64,000 nucleotides of DNA from Candidatus Altimarinota bacterium (lineage in GTDB: Bacteria > Patescibacteriota > Gracilibacteria > BD1-5 > UBA2023): contig JAQTON010000003.1 in NCBI GenBank assembly GCA_028713325.1, forward strand, positions 105,368 through 169,367, written 5' to 3'. Below the pieces are notes generated by a model. That model saw only the letters and a list, made by a program, of their open reading frames with translations, did no database searches and was not told the DNA's origin. The position numbers and the translations under genes were made by a program. This document shows, piece by piece, positions 30,053-39,074 of this stretch (positions within the stretch are counted from its first letter, which is position 1; every line of letters starts with the position of its first letter).

Positions 30053-30080
30053 TTTATACGGAAACGGAATTGTAAGTCAA
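30053..30080 (-). promoter_or_regulatory. Promoter of the 508-residue gene
   Basis: Minus strand TTGACT (30075-30080), 16 bp, TATAAA (30053-30058), 40 bases before ATG. Confidence 0.65.
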
Positions 30081-30134
30081 ATTATTTTTTTTCTGTGACT
30101 TTGATAGTGGGGAATTATCTCGATTAGAACCACA

Positions 30135-30168
30135 CAAAAAAGGCATCAGTATGCGAAATACTCATGCC
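30135..30168 (-). terminator. Terminator after tRNA-Trp
   Basis: GGCAT-x-AGTAT pairs with ATACT-x-ATGCC (30142-30168) with a central C-C mismatch; on the minus strand a T run follows. Confidence 0.75.
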
Positions 30169-30189
30169 TCGTGTGATGTGATTCTTCAT

Positions 30190-30264
30190 TGGCAGCCCCA
30201 GTTGGAATCGAACCGACCTCGCAGGATTTGGAGTCCTGAATTCTAACCGATGAACTATAGGGCT
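30190..30264 (-). tRNA. tRNA-Trp(CCA)
   Basis: Acceptor AGCCCTA/TGGGGCT, anticodon stem CAGGA/TCCTG around loop CTCCAAA (anticodon CCA), T-loop TTCGATT, discriminator G and encoded CCA. The anticodon reads UGG only, so UGA is not decoded as Trp by this tRNA. Confidence 0.93.
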
Positions 30265-30268
30265 AAGA

Positions 30269-30319
30269 TTCCCGCCCTCCAGAGGAATGTCTTCGCGAGT
30301 CTTCGCGGGAATGACAAGG
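30269..30319. repeat. Imperfect palindrome between tRNA-Trp and tsf
   Basis: TTCCCGC (30269-30275) and GCGGGAA (30313-30319) flank a short tandem GTCTTCGCG/AGTCTTCGCG. It resembles a fragment of an intergenic palindromic repeat; no second copy was found in the window. Confidence 0.4.
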
Positions 30320-30340
30320 GAAGCGGGATGATTTTTATAT

Positions 30341-31126
30341 TTAAATCGAGAACTTGTAGAAACTCACGATAGCATCTCCGATGAAATCCTTCACTTTTTG
30401 ATCGGGATTTACCACGAATTGCTGAGTAAGAAGAGCATTTTCCTCGCGGAATTTGGTCATCTTTCCGTCGATGATTTTGAGGAGAATATCCGCAGGTTTC
30501 GTTGCATTTTTTGGGTCTTCCTGCATGATAGCGAGTTGAATTTCCTTTTCTTTTGCAACTGTCTCCTCGGATATGTCGCTTGGAGCGAGAACCTGCGGTT
30601 GAGTCGCGACGATATGCATAGCAACCATCTTGAGTTTTTCAGTGTCAGAACCAGCTTTTGCAACGATGAGTGCACCGTTTTTGAAGTTCGAATGAACGTA
30701 ACTACCAAGAACAGGTCCAGAAATCTTCGTAAGAGTTCGAATTTCGATATTTTCTCCCACTTTGAGAGTATATTCGGAAGCTTTGAGTTCCTCGGCGATA
30801 GCAAGTGCCGCTTCGTCGGAAGCGGATGTTTTTCGGATTTCGATGAACTTCGCAACCATCTCCTCAAAAACTTCATTTCGTGAAACGAAATCCGTCTCAC
30901 ATCCGACCACTGCGACATACGCATCGGATCCCTCGATCACGATTTTTATTTTTCCTTCTCCGGTCTCATTTCCGGAACGTTTTGCTGCTTTTGCAAGACC
31001 CTTCTTTCGAAGAACATCGATTGCCGCATTCAAATCGCCATTCGTTTCAACGAGGGCATTTTTGCAATCGGACATTCCCACTCCGGTTCTTTCTCGGAGT
31101 TCTTTTATAAGTTGAGCGGTTACCAT
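30341..31126 (-). CDS. tsf: Elongation factor Ts
   Basis: 261 residues; nucleotide exchange factor for EF-Tu. TS-N (UBA-like) domain at the start with LRERTGVGMSDCKNAL, then the TDFV motif in GCETDFVSRNEVF and the core and subdomain C (VSFYKFSI at the end). No UGA codons. Downstream of rpsB, two intervening small genes and the truncated paralogue. Confidence 0.95.
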   Translation of the reverse strand: MVTAQLIKELRERTGVGMSDCKNALVETNGDLNAAIDVLRKKGLAKAAKRSGNETGEGKIKIVIEGSDAYVAVVGCETDFVSRNEVFEEMVAKFIEIRKTSASDEAALAIAEELKASEYTLKVGENIEIRTLTKISGPVLGSYVHSNFKNGALIVAKAGSDTEKLKMVAMHIVATQPQVLAPSDISEETVAKEKEIQLAIMQEDPKNATKPADILLKIIDGKMTKFREENALLTQQFVVNPDQKVKDFIGDAIVSFYKFSI

Positions 31127-31151
31127 AGTAGTGTAGATTTATAAGTTAAAA

Positions 31152-31364
31152 TTATTTTAAATAAGTAACTATTATATAGAGTGCAAGAAATATAATAGGG
31201 AAAATAATGAACAACGGATTTGTTGTCTTCTTTGCACCTTTTATTTGTAAAATACCTATTGCCTTGTCTATATCATTATTGCTTTCTTCAAGTGCATTCT
31301 TACTATCAAGTATTCATGCCTCTGTTTTATCTCGCAATTCTTTCATTGCTTCTATGGTTATCAT
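31152..31364 (-). CDS. EF-Ts N-terminal-domain paralogue with a membrane anchor
   Basis: 70 residues. Residues 5-44 align with the TS-N domain of EF-Ts in the adjacent gene: MKELRDKTEAGILDSKNAL versus LRERTGVGMSDCKNAL, followed by DIDKAIGILQIKG versus DLNAAIDVLRKKG. The rest is a single transmembrane helix (NPLFIIFPIIFLALYIIVTYL) to the stop. All catalytic EF-Ts parts are missing. TGA 31311 (EAGIL) is Gly. It lies 25 bases upstream of tsf on the same strand. A tandem duplication refunctioned as a membrane-tethered adaptor is an inference. Confidence 0.75.
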
Positions 31365-31383
31365 AGACTAGAATATTAAGGAT

Positions 31384-31713
31384 TTATTTTTTAAATTTCT
31401 CAAAGAGTGCGTCTATGAATTCGTAAGAACACATCTCTCCGTTGAAGGCTTTCCATCCGGCATAACCGGCAAGTCCGATATAGCCAAGTGTTAGGAGTCC
31501 GAAGAGTCCAGGAATGGGAATAATATTGAGAATGAAATAGGCTCAAAATATAATACCGCCCTGTTTTACATGAAAGGAGAGAAAAGGGGATTCTTTTTGC
31601 AACATAAGAGGGACAAAGCATCCAAACGGAGCGTAGCAAAGGGCTCCGAGAATTCGGTCTTCTTTGTTTGGCCCCTCATGTTCTTCCGGGATACTATCTG
31701 GTCAGATTGGCAT
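31384..31713 (-). CDS. Tic20/DUF4870-like membrane protein
   Basis: 109 residues: LGALCYAPFGCFVPLMLQ, then FHVKQGGIIFGAYFILNIIPI and FGLLTLGYIGLAGYAGWKAF. The charged HVKQG turn between hydrophobic stretches resembles the DUF4870/Tic20 group of small multi-pass proteins. Two TGA-Gly codons. Between rpsB and the TS-N paralogue in one directional run. Function unknown. Confidence 0.6.
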
Positions 31714-31735
31714 GATAGAGAGAATTTAGAGATAG

Positions 31736-32491
31736 TTACTCTGTTTCAGTTTCAGCAGAAACTCCCTTTGGAGCAAGTTTCTCTGTTCTTCCCATAATAC
31801 TTCCCTCTGTCTTTTTAGCTCGTTTGATAGCGGTCTTAAAGTAATCAAGAACGAACTTGATAGACTTGATGGAATTGACGTTACATGGAACGAAATCAGT
31901 ACAGCGATCGATATCCCCGGTGGAACCGAGAAGTGCGTATGTTGGGATTTTGAGAGTTTGTGCCTCTTCAAGGGCAAGTGATTCATAGTGTCCATCAACA
32001 ACAACCAAAAGATCTGGAGTTTTTTTGATATCCTTGATACCCTCGTATGCCTTTCGAAGTTTTTCGAGTTCCTTGAGTTTCGAAGCTTTTTCTTTTTTTG
32101 TAAGCATTTCGAGAGCCCCTGTTTCTAGGTCTTTTTCGATCTGATTATAGGCAGCAATTCGTTTCTTGATAGTGGGGAAATTCGTCAAAAGTCCAGGAAC
32201 CCATTTCGTGTTGATGTAATAGTTTCCGGTTTCTTCCGCAATAGATTTAATAGTATCGCGAGCCTGAAGTTTCGTTCCGACAAGAAGCACTACTTTCCCT
32301 TTCGAAGTTGCCTCCTCAAGAGCTTTCTTGACTTCTGTGATACGAGTCTCTGTTTTATAGAGGTCGAATACATGGATATTGTTCTGAATCCCGTAAATAT
32401 AGTCGCGCATCTTAGCTGACCAAAATTGTCTCTTGTGTCCGATATGCACGGCATGATCGAGCATGTCCTTAATAAGGGCAGTATTTGCCAT
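31736..32491 (-). CDS. rpsB: 30S ribosomal protein S2
   Basis: 251 residues. Starts MANTALIKDMLDHAVHIGHK, with S2 hallmarks WSAKMRDYIYG, NIHVFDLYKT, WVPGLLTNF, DLLVVVDGHYESLALEEA and DIDRCTDFVPCN. C-terminus is a charged tail. Start at ATG 32491; the upstream open stretch is the leader. No UGA codons. Lies upstream of tsf, the common rpsB-tsf pairing, here interrupted by two small genes. Confidence 0.95.
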   Translation of the reverse strand: MANTALIKDMLDHAVHIGHKRQFWSAKMRDYIYGIQNNIHVFDLYKTETRITEVKKALEEATSKGKVVLLVGTKLQARDTIKSIAEETGNYYINTKWVPGLLTNFPTIKKRIAAYNQIEKDLETGALEMLTKKEKASKLKELEKLRKAYEGIKDIKKTPDLLVVVDGHYESLALEEAQTLKIPTYALLGSTGDIDRCTDFVPCNVNSIKSIKFVLDYFKTAIKRAKKTEGSIMGRTEKLAPKGVSAETETE

Positions 32492-32510
32492 AGGGTAAAA
32501 AAGTGAAAAA

Positions 32511-32572
32511 ATAGCGGTAGCGAACCTAAAAGTGTTATTGATAACCACGGTATCAATAGCGGTAGCGATCCT
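32511..32572 (-). promoter_or_regulatory. rpsB leader: direct repeats around a hairpin
   Basis: Two near-identical 17-base repeats (32511-32527 and 32556-32572; minus-strand AGG(A/T)TCGCTACCGCTAT) flank an 8-bp hairpin TATTGATA/TATCAATA (32536-32543/32551-32558). It lies 20 bases before the S2 start, where ribosomal-protein autoregulatory sites often sit. Confidence 0.5.
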
Positions 32573-32684
32573 TGAATTAATTTTCTTAAAAGCAGTATAT
32601 AAGATTCTGATTCGAATCCAGGAAATAGTGCCGTTCTTCATAAGAAAACCTTGGTCTTTTCATTTTCCGAAAAAACTCGGGTGT

Positions 32685-32711
32685 ATTATATGGAAAAAAT
32701 CCAAAAAGCAA
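32685..32711 (-). promoter_or_regulatory. Promoter of rpsB
   Basis: Minus strand TTGCTT (32706-32711), 15 bp, TATAAT (32685-32690), giving a leader of ~190 bases. Confidence 0.6.
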
Positions 32712-32715
32712 TTTT

Positions 32716-32817
32716 TTATTTCTGTAAGATATACATAATGGGAGTTGCTATAAATGACGCAACGATACCGATAACGATAATGAGTGCTACGATTTTAACA
32801 GAAGTATTTTTTTTCAT
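32716..32817 (-). CDS. 33-residue single-helix membrane peptide
   Basis: MKKNTSVKIVALIIVIGIVA... a basic N-terminus, one ~20-residue membrane helix and a short tail ILQK. Its start lies 33 bases downstream of the family-2 repeat element (32851-32962). Function unknown. Confidence 0.5.
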   Translation of the reverse strand: MKKNTSVKIVALIIVIGIVASFIATPIMYILQK

Positions 32818-32850
32818 AAGAAATGATGATGAGATAATAAAAATGACTTT

Positions 32851-32962
32851 AAGATTTCTCAAAAACGAAGTAATTCAAATGCAAATCGAAGCTATTTAGC
32901 TCCCCTTGTGGGCCAGAGGAAGCGGAGATTTAAGCTTGAAGAACAAGTTTTTCAGAAGTCTT
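32851..32962 (-). promoter_or_regulatory. Family-2 inverted-repeat element, copy A
   Basis: 112 bases. The ends pair (32851-32866 with 32947-32962) with a conserved internal mismatch; inside, TTC.AAT..AAAT can pair with ATTT..GCT.GAA. Begins one base after the stop codon of the 884-residue gene and ends 33 bases before the next start. Shares long conserved flanks with 50651-50770 but has a different central hairpin and a different outer stem. Strand is inferred from the neighbours. Confidence 0.55.
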
Positions 32963-32963
32963 T

Positions 32964-35618
32964 TTATGGTGTCGGAAACGTAGGAGTAAAGGAAACGCCA
33001 TCCAACAATACTTTTTTTCCGGTCACATCTATGACGATGGATTGCTGGTTCGTATAGGAAGACTTTATCGTATCGATATAGTGTCCCAAATCTTTCAGGC
33101 TCTCGCTCAGAGAGAGAAGTGACATACGTGCGGGAAGTATCTCGATGGGAATATCGTTCCATTCATATCGTCAAATCTCTCCTTCTTTTTTTACCTTGAA
33201 TGTGAGTCTTGAGAAACTGTGTCGGTTGAAGATGTATTTCCCGCTGAGCTCCAGGGAATAATTAGTATTTCCCATAAAAGTTTTCTCAATACCGCTCAGT
33301 TCGATTATATAATTTCCATCTTTAATGGAGGCATTGATATTTTTAAACTTAATAGGAAGAAAGTTTTCAATATTCTTGAAGTCCTTATCGAGAAGTTCTT
33401 TCTGTATAAAAAGCTGAATTTCCGGCGTAGTGACCGAGGCTGTTGTCTCCGGTTCGACAGTTGTTGCGATTGCCATACCTCCTTTCAGAAAGGTGATTTC
33501 AAAGAAATTCTTAAAATCGTATTTATATTGGAGGGCTGGATCATCGGATGAACTGGAGAGTTCTTTGAGTTGTTCTTTTTTCCCGTCGAGCGGTATGGTA
33601 ATATCCGGAAAGGTGTGTTTTTTTCAAAAAATATCGGTATAGGAAATATCGGCGAGGATGTGATTCTGTTCCCAGAGTTTAAAATGAAAGATATTCCCCA
33701 GTATATTTATCTGAATTTCATAAAATCCGTCTTTTTGAAAATTATTATTCACCTGAAGACTGGAGATGTCGAGGTTATTAAAATCTCTCAGATATGTTTG
33801 GAGTATTTCCATACTCATCTCATTTCCTTTTTCTATAAGAATTCCTCTCGCTGACTTATTTTTGTCACTCAGATGAAAATCATTCAAATACTTCGGATAG
33901 TTGCTGAACATGGAAAGAAGCGTATCGAATGACGCAAGAGTGGATTTAAGAAGGCTATAGCTATCGGTAATTTGGGAATTTGACTGGAATGATTCTTTCG
34001 AATAGAGGATATTTTTCTTTATCTCTACGTCTTCCTTTGCCGTACGCATAACTTTTGCGAAAGCATCCACAAATCCCTGCTCAAAACGAGTATTCTCTCC
34101 CTCCGTATAGTCTTCCTTAAGAAGGAAGCCCTCCTGAGTTTTATCGATAAAAGTACTCAAAAATACAGAGTATATTTTTGTAAAAATCTTGGTGTAATTA
34201 TAGAAAGTGGTAGAAGTGATGGTGGCAAGCTTCAGTTCATCCGACTTATTGTTTGCAGAGTAGTCATTGGTAATCTGAAATAAATGAGATATGATGAGCA
34301 TAGTGGCTTCATTTGGCATAACCGGACCTAGCGAGAGGTATTGTGTGACAAAAAATGTAAAGGGAAGAAATTCATTCTCCTTCAGAACCTTGTTGTCGAT
34401 AATTTTTTGGAGAATTTTTTCGAAAGAATCATTGAATTCCTCCTGATTCATGGTAAGGAAATAATAAACAGAAAAAAGATCTCCCAAGTGCGTATAGTAC
34501 TCTCCCTGTTTTAACGGAGGAGTACTGGTGAGGATTTTCTCCGTTTCCAAAAGAAAGGGGGATTCTTTTCAGGAGAAATCAAAAACGGTGTCTTTATTGG
34601 CGAAGTGAGTGAAGGAGGTGACATAATAGTATTGTTTCAATATGGAGATCCCGTCGGCATATACTTTCGGACTCAGTTTCTTCATCTCAGAAATGGTATC
34701 GTTTATGGCGGTTCTGTACGAAGCGTTCTCCGGGGTGCGGATAAGTCCCAGGATATTCTCGACGAGGATGTTTTTAAGAATCACTTCTTTTTTTGATCCA
34801 TTGATCAAGAGAACACTCGATGTATTGAAAAAAGAGGTACTTCGCATCTCTTTATTGTCCTGTTCACGAAGAGAATCATAGAGTCCGACAAAGGCATGAA
34901 TTCGGGCAGTAATATCCTTCTGTGCCTCAGTAAAGAGTTCCTCTCATTTTTTCATATCATTTCGGGAGAAAAGCGTCTTTCTGTCTCCCGCCGTCTTCAT
35001 ATCTACATAACGGATGGAATCGATAATCGAGATTCGAAGAATATCCGCTCCCTTGAGTCCCTGGGTATTTTTTGGATCATGTTTAAACAATAGGGAGGGA
35101 AAGAGGGTGAAATGGGTGATGGGAGACCGTTTATCTCCACTCACGAGCTCAGTATCGAGAAAGGTGTCGAAAGAAAATATCTCTGATTGTTCGTGGGTGG
35201 TATTTACCAGAAAAACCCCTCTTCCTCTTGGGACGAGAGTCATATCGCTCAGACGAAATTCGTACTTTTCCAGACCCGTTTGTAAGTTGCAGATGAAGAG
35301 TCCGGATCCAAAAGTGACAATCTTCACTCCTCATCTTCTCTCGGAAACAAAAGGTTCCCGGTCTCAGGATCTGTAATAGATGCTGTCGATAGGCGAGAAT
35401 CTCTGCAGATATATCGTATCCGTTCAGCTTTTTGAACCCGTGAGACTTGTTTCCACAAAAGTTTTTTTCTCCGCATTCAGGCGAAAGAGTTTTTCTCATT
35501 CGTTCAGATCGATATGCACGATATTTTCCCTCTCGTTCGAAGTTTCTCTGGAAAAAGAGAGAAGAATAAGAGCTCCCGATCATAGGAAGATAATGAAAAT
35601 GAAGAGAAGTTTTTTCAT
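32964..35618 (-). CDS. 884-residue exported hypothetical protein
   Basis: One frame through at least ten TGA-Gly codons (for example 35580, 35496, 35424, 35364, 35331, 34941, 34566). N-terminal membrane/export segment MKKLLFIFIIFLGSGALILL, no lipobox. The N-terminal third is beta-rich (SPITHFTLFPSLLFKHDP..., possible propeller-like repeats), the remainder largely helical. No family recognised. Starts 15 bases after the class A PBP gene stop, so probably in the same operon and periplasmic or surface-located. Confidence 0.65.
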
Positions 35619-35633
35619 AAAATACATTTAATG

Positions 35634-38600
35634 TTATCGTGCTATCACTTCGAACGGAAATATTTTTCTTGTTTTACGCATCTTTACATCAATCGTTTCG
35701 ATTTCTGCCGTATGAGTTCCGATAAGTATATCTTTTTCTTCATTGATTGCAATACTCTGTTCGGTATCCGTTGGAAGGATTTTCGAGAGTTTTCCGTCTA
35801 TGTAGAAATTCACGCTACTCAGTGCATCTTGTCCGGGAGTGAGAGTGAATCGAAGGTTGAAATACTGATCTCCATATATTCTCGTGATGGCACTTTCTTT
35901 GAGGGGGCTTACGATGGTGATAATCGTTGCAGGATTTTTGTCTTCGAACGTTACTTTTGTGGTAGAGGTTCCGGAATATCCGTATTTATCGATGGCACGG
36001 AAAGTAAGCGTATGTTCTCCTCGGAAATCCTCGCCAAAATTTATGGAGGGAACCTTGTAGATGCCCGATACATCGGTTTCTCCGACTGAGTATTTTTGGA
36101 AAAGTGCACCGTCTTTCAGTATCTCGAGCCGAACAATAGTATTGTCGGAACTGTACCTGATTTCAAACGGGTACTTCGCAAGCGGATAGGTTCCGCCCTC
36201 CTTAAATGATGCGGAAACCGTGATATTGGAAAGTGCGGAATTTGGACGCACGCAGACTTCATCGCTCACTTCGCTCAAGATATTTTCCGTACCTGCAAAA
36301 TAAGCCGTTCCCACCTCAGACCGTATCCATCCGGAAATGGAAGAAAGCCAATCTTTTTCATATCCGTCGATGATGGGATTTATATTGACAAGGTATCCTT
36401 TTTTGATAGCTTCGGTTGGAGTATTTTCCGTTACCTTTCCATTACAGAGAGAATCCACCTCGACGGTCTTGAAAGATTCTTCGTATTCGGTTGGTTTCAC
36501 CGCAAAAATAGAAGTTACTTTGAGAGTATCCGGGGTGGATTCGCTCGCGAGTCTTCCTGATATCTGACTGATGCTGGCGGTTATGACGCTCTCCGGTTTT
36601 TGAAAGGTTTCTTTCGGAAGGTTTTTATGTGCCGCTTCCATGAAATCATGCCAAATAGGAGCGGCACAATTGAGCCCGTCACAGTTTCCCTTTGTTTCCG
36701 ATCCGTCGACATTTCCGGCCCAAACAACGGTGGTAATCTGGGGGGTATATCCAGCGGTCCAGAGATCGCGGGGGAGTATCTCTTTTTTCTTTCCTTTGGT
36801 TACATCCTTATTGGATGTTCCCGTTTTGGCAGCAACGACACGGTCCTTGAGGGTCAAAACATTGTTCCAGAAGTCCCCAGGACGACTCGATGCATCGGAG
36901 AGGATCATGCTGATGATATAGGCCGCCGCATCGGAAATGACGTATTTCCCCGAATTTTGCGTATATTGCTCGATGAGGTTTCCTTTTTGATCGGTAATTT
37001 TGAGGATCGGACTCAACTCTTTTTTATATCCGCCGTTAGCGAATACACTGTATGCTTGCATGAGCTCGATGGGCTTCAATTCTCCCGTTCCGATGGCAAG
37101 AGTCGCCCCGTAGTCTCCGTCTTTATTCAGGGAAGTAATCCCGAGAGCTTCCGCAAACTCTACGACACTTCCTTCTCCTCCCGCGAGATAGAGCATCTTG
37201 ATGGCTGGGATGTTTCGAGAATAATCGAGTGCTTTTTTAACGGTCATTTTCCCGAGAAACTGTTCATCATAATTATTTGGCTCCCAATCCCCGAACTTGG
37301 TCTTCAGATCAAAAATCGGCGTATCGGGACCGATGGGATTTTTGGAAATGGCAAGCGTGTATACAATCGGTTTGAATGAAGACCCCGGCTGACGCTTGGA
37401 AGTAATGATGTTCACATTTCCATCTTCGGTAGTATTGAAATAGTCCGCTCCTCCCACCATAGCGAGCAACTGTCCGGTTTTATTATCCATACTCACGAGA
37501 GCTGCGGATTTTGCTCCATATTTGGATATGTTTATATTCACTTGTTTTTTCACGAGCTCTTCCGCTTTGTCCTGAAGAACGGGATCGATGGTCGTGTAAA
37601 TCCTGAGTCCGCCCTGCGATTCAAAATCCTTTCCGTATCTATTTTCGAGATAATCCTTTATATAGAAGACGAAGTGAGGATATTTGATGTTTTCCTGATA
37701 CGCCCGGAATTGAAAATCCAGACCGCCGACAAAGGCATTTTGGTATTCAATCGGCGTAATCTTTCCATCTTCGAACATACGACCGAGAACGAAATCCTTT
37801 CGTCCGGTATTGTATTCAAGCACCATAACTTTATTTTCTCCGTTTGAGAGAGTTCCAGATGAGCTTTTTTCTGTTGTACTCGCGGTTGTTTTCGGTGCTG
37901 TCACTCCATTTTTCACTGCCACCGGTTTTTCTTCCACTACCGGAACGGACTCTTTTTCCGTCAATTGCCCCTCTACTTTTAGAGTATTCAGAAAAGCAAG
38001 AAGATCATTATAATCGATGGTCGTACATCCGTAGTCATCGATAAAATAAGACTTTTTCAGATATTCCTGTTTGACGTTACACACACTTACCTTGCTCTGA
38101 GTCAGCGGTTTGAACTCGAGTCCGGAGAAGAATTCCTTGAATTTTTCTATCAGACCTTTGTACTGTACGTCTTTTTCATTCATCTCAAGTTTGATGCTGT
38201 CTTTGGAATTGTCGAGCTCATGTACGGAAAAATATCCCATCAAACGATCTTTGTGGGAATAGGGGGAATAGTACGAGGAACCCTTCGGAAGGGAGGCGAG
38301 GATGGAGCTTCCGAGAACTCCCACGTCCTTAGAGGATTTATTGAAATAGGTTTTGGCAGCTTCTTCTATCCCATAGGCATTATTCCCGAAGCTTATTTTA
38401 TTCAAATAGAGTTCGAGAATCTTTTCCTTGGAATACTTATTGTTGAGAGCGTAGGAGAGGTATATCTCCTTTACTTTTCGGTTCGTACTTCGTTCGGAAG
38501 TAAAAAATACGTTCTTGATGAGCTGTTGGCTGATGGTGGAGGTTCCCTGAACCTTATCGGTTTTCCCGATAATATAATTGAACCCGGCACGGAGTAACCC

Positions 38601-38978
38601 CTTGAAATCGATTCCAGGATTTTCAAAAAAAGTTTTATCCTCCGCACTGATTATGGCATTGCGCATATGTCCGGAAATCTGGTCGTATGGTACGTACGTA
38701 CGCTTCTCTTCGTTATAGAGATTATAGAGTTCACCGCCATTTCGGTCATAGATGACGCTGCTCTCGGGAAGTACGTCGCTCTCTATTTTGGAAATAGCAG
38801 GTACGTCATGGAGATAGTATATCGCGATAACGGTTACGGAAAAGAGTCCGATGAAAAATATGAGCAGTCCCGCATAGAGGACAATATATTTTCCACTTGA
38901 TTTTTTTTTGCTCTTTTTTTCCAAGTACGCCTTCTTGAGGGTCGATATTTTAAGTTTCTCTTTTTTGAATCCTGTCAT
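35634..38978 (-). CDS. Class A penicillin-binding protein (PBP1A-type), with C-terminal extensions
   Basis: 1114 residues, long for the family. Cytoplasmic Lys-rich start, one membrane helix (~31-53), glycosyltransferase 51 domain with AIISAEDKTFFENPGID and GTSTISQQLIKN (~105-260), a low-complexity linker, then the transpeptidase with SRQPGSSFKPIVYT-like SxxK, SRN and KTGTS (in AAKTGTSNKDVT). After ~residue 860 come Ig-like modules (LEILKDGALFQKYSVG, SSVNFYIDGK). Polymerises and cross-links peptidoglycan. Strikingly, no UGA codon in 1114 residues. Confidence 0.92.
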   Translation of the reverse strand: MTGFKKEKLKISTLKKAYLEKKSKKKSSGKYIVLYAGLLIFFIGLFSVTVIAIYYLHDVPAISKIESDVLPESSVIYDRNGGELYNLYNEEKRTYVPYDQISGHMRNAIISAEDKTFFENPGIDFKGLLRAGFNYIIGKTDKVQGTSTISQQLIKNVFFTSERSTNRKVKEIYLSYALNNKYSKEKILELYLNKISFGNNAYGIEEAAKTYFNKSSKDVGVLGSSILASLPKGSSYYSPYSHKDRLMGYFSVHELDNSKDSIKLEMNEKDVQYKGLIEKFKEFFSGLEFKPLTQSKVSVCNVKQEYLKKSYFIDDYGCTTIDYNDLLAFLNTLKVEGQLTEKESVPVVEEKPVAVKNGVTAPKTTASTTEKSSSGTLSNGENKVMVLEYNTGRKDFVLGRMFEDGKITPIEYQNAFVGGLDFQFRAYQENIKYPHFVFYIKDYLENRYGKDFESQGGLRIYTTIDPVLQDKAEELVKKQVNINISKYGAKSAALVSMDNKTGQLLAMVGGADYFNTTEDGNVNIITSKRQPGSSFKPIVYTLAISKNPIGPDTPIFDLKTKFGDWEPNNYDEQFLGKMTVKKALDYSRNIPAIKMLYLAGGEGSVVEFAEALGITSLNKDGDYGATLAIGTGELKPIELMQAYSVFANGGYKKELSPILKITDQKGNLIEQYTQNSGKYVISDAAAYIISMILSDASSRPGDFWNNVLTLKDRVVAAKTGTSNKDVTKGKKKEILPRDLWTAGYTPQITTVVWAGNVDGSETKGNCDGLNCAAPIWHDFMEAAHKNLPKETFQKPESVITASISQISGRLASESTPDTLKVTSIFAVKPTEYEESFKTVEVDSLCNGKVTENTPTEAIKKGYLVNINPIIDGYEKDWLSSISGWIRSEVGTAYFAGTENILSEVSDEVCVRPNSALSNITVSASFKEGGTYPLAKYPFEIRYSSDNTIVRLEILKDGALFQKYSVGETDVSGIYKVPSINFGEDFRGEHTLTFRAIDKYGYSGTSTTKVTFEDKNPATIITIVSPLKESAITRIYGDQYFNLRFTLTPGQDALSSVNFYIDGKLSKILPTDTEQSIAINEEKDILIGTHTAEIETIDVKMRKTRKIFPFEVIAR

Positions 38979-39008
38979 GAGTGGTATTATAGTGATATAA
39001 TACTCAGG

Positions 39009-39036
39009 AGTGTACTCAGAAATCGATTTTTTTCAA
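39009..39036 (-). promoter_or_regulatory. Promoter of the PBP gene
   Basis: Minus strand TTGAAA (39031-39036), 16 bp, TACACT (39009-39014), 30 bases upstream of ATG. A second TATAAT lies closer but lacks a -35. Confidence 0.5.
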
Positions 39037-39074
39037 GGAGATTTATATCCTCTCCCCTCCGCCTACATAAAATA

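Noticed and set aside
30190..30264. UGA read as tryptophan (code 4) instead of glycine
   Set aside because: The tRNA-Trp anticodon is CCA, and UGA codons fall on invariant glycines such as the Adk P-loop and TilS SGGPDS.
38978..38991. Leaderless transcription of the PBP gene from TATAAT seven bases before ATG
   Set aside because: That -10 lacks a -35, while TTGAAA-16-TACACT slightly upstream gives a normal leader.
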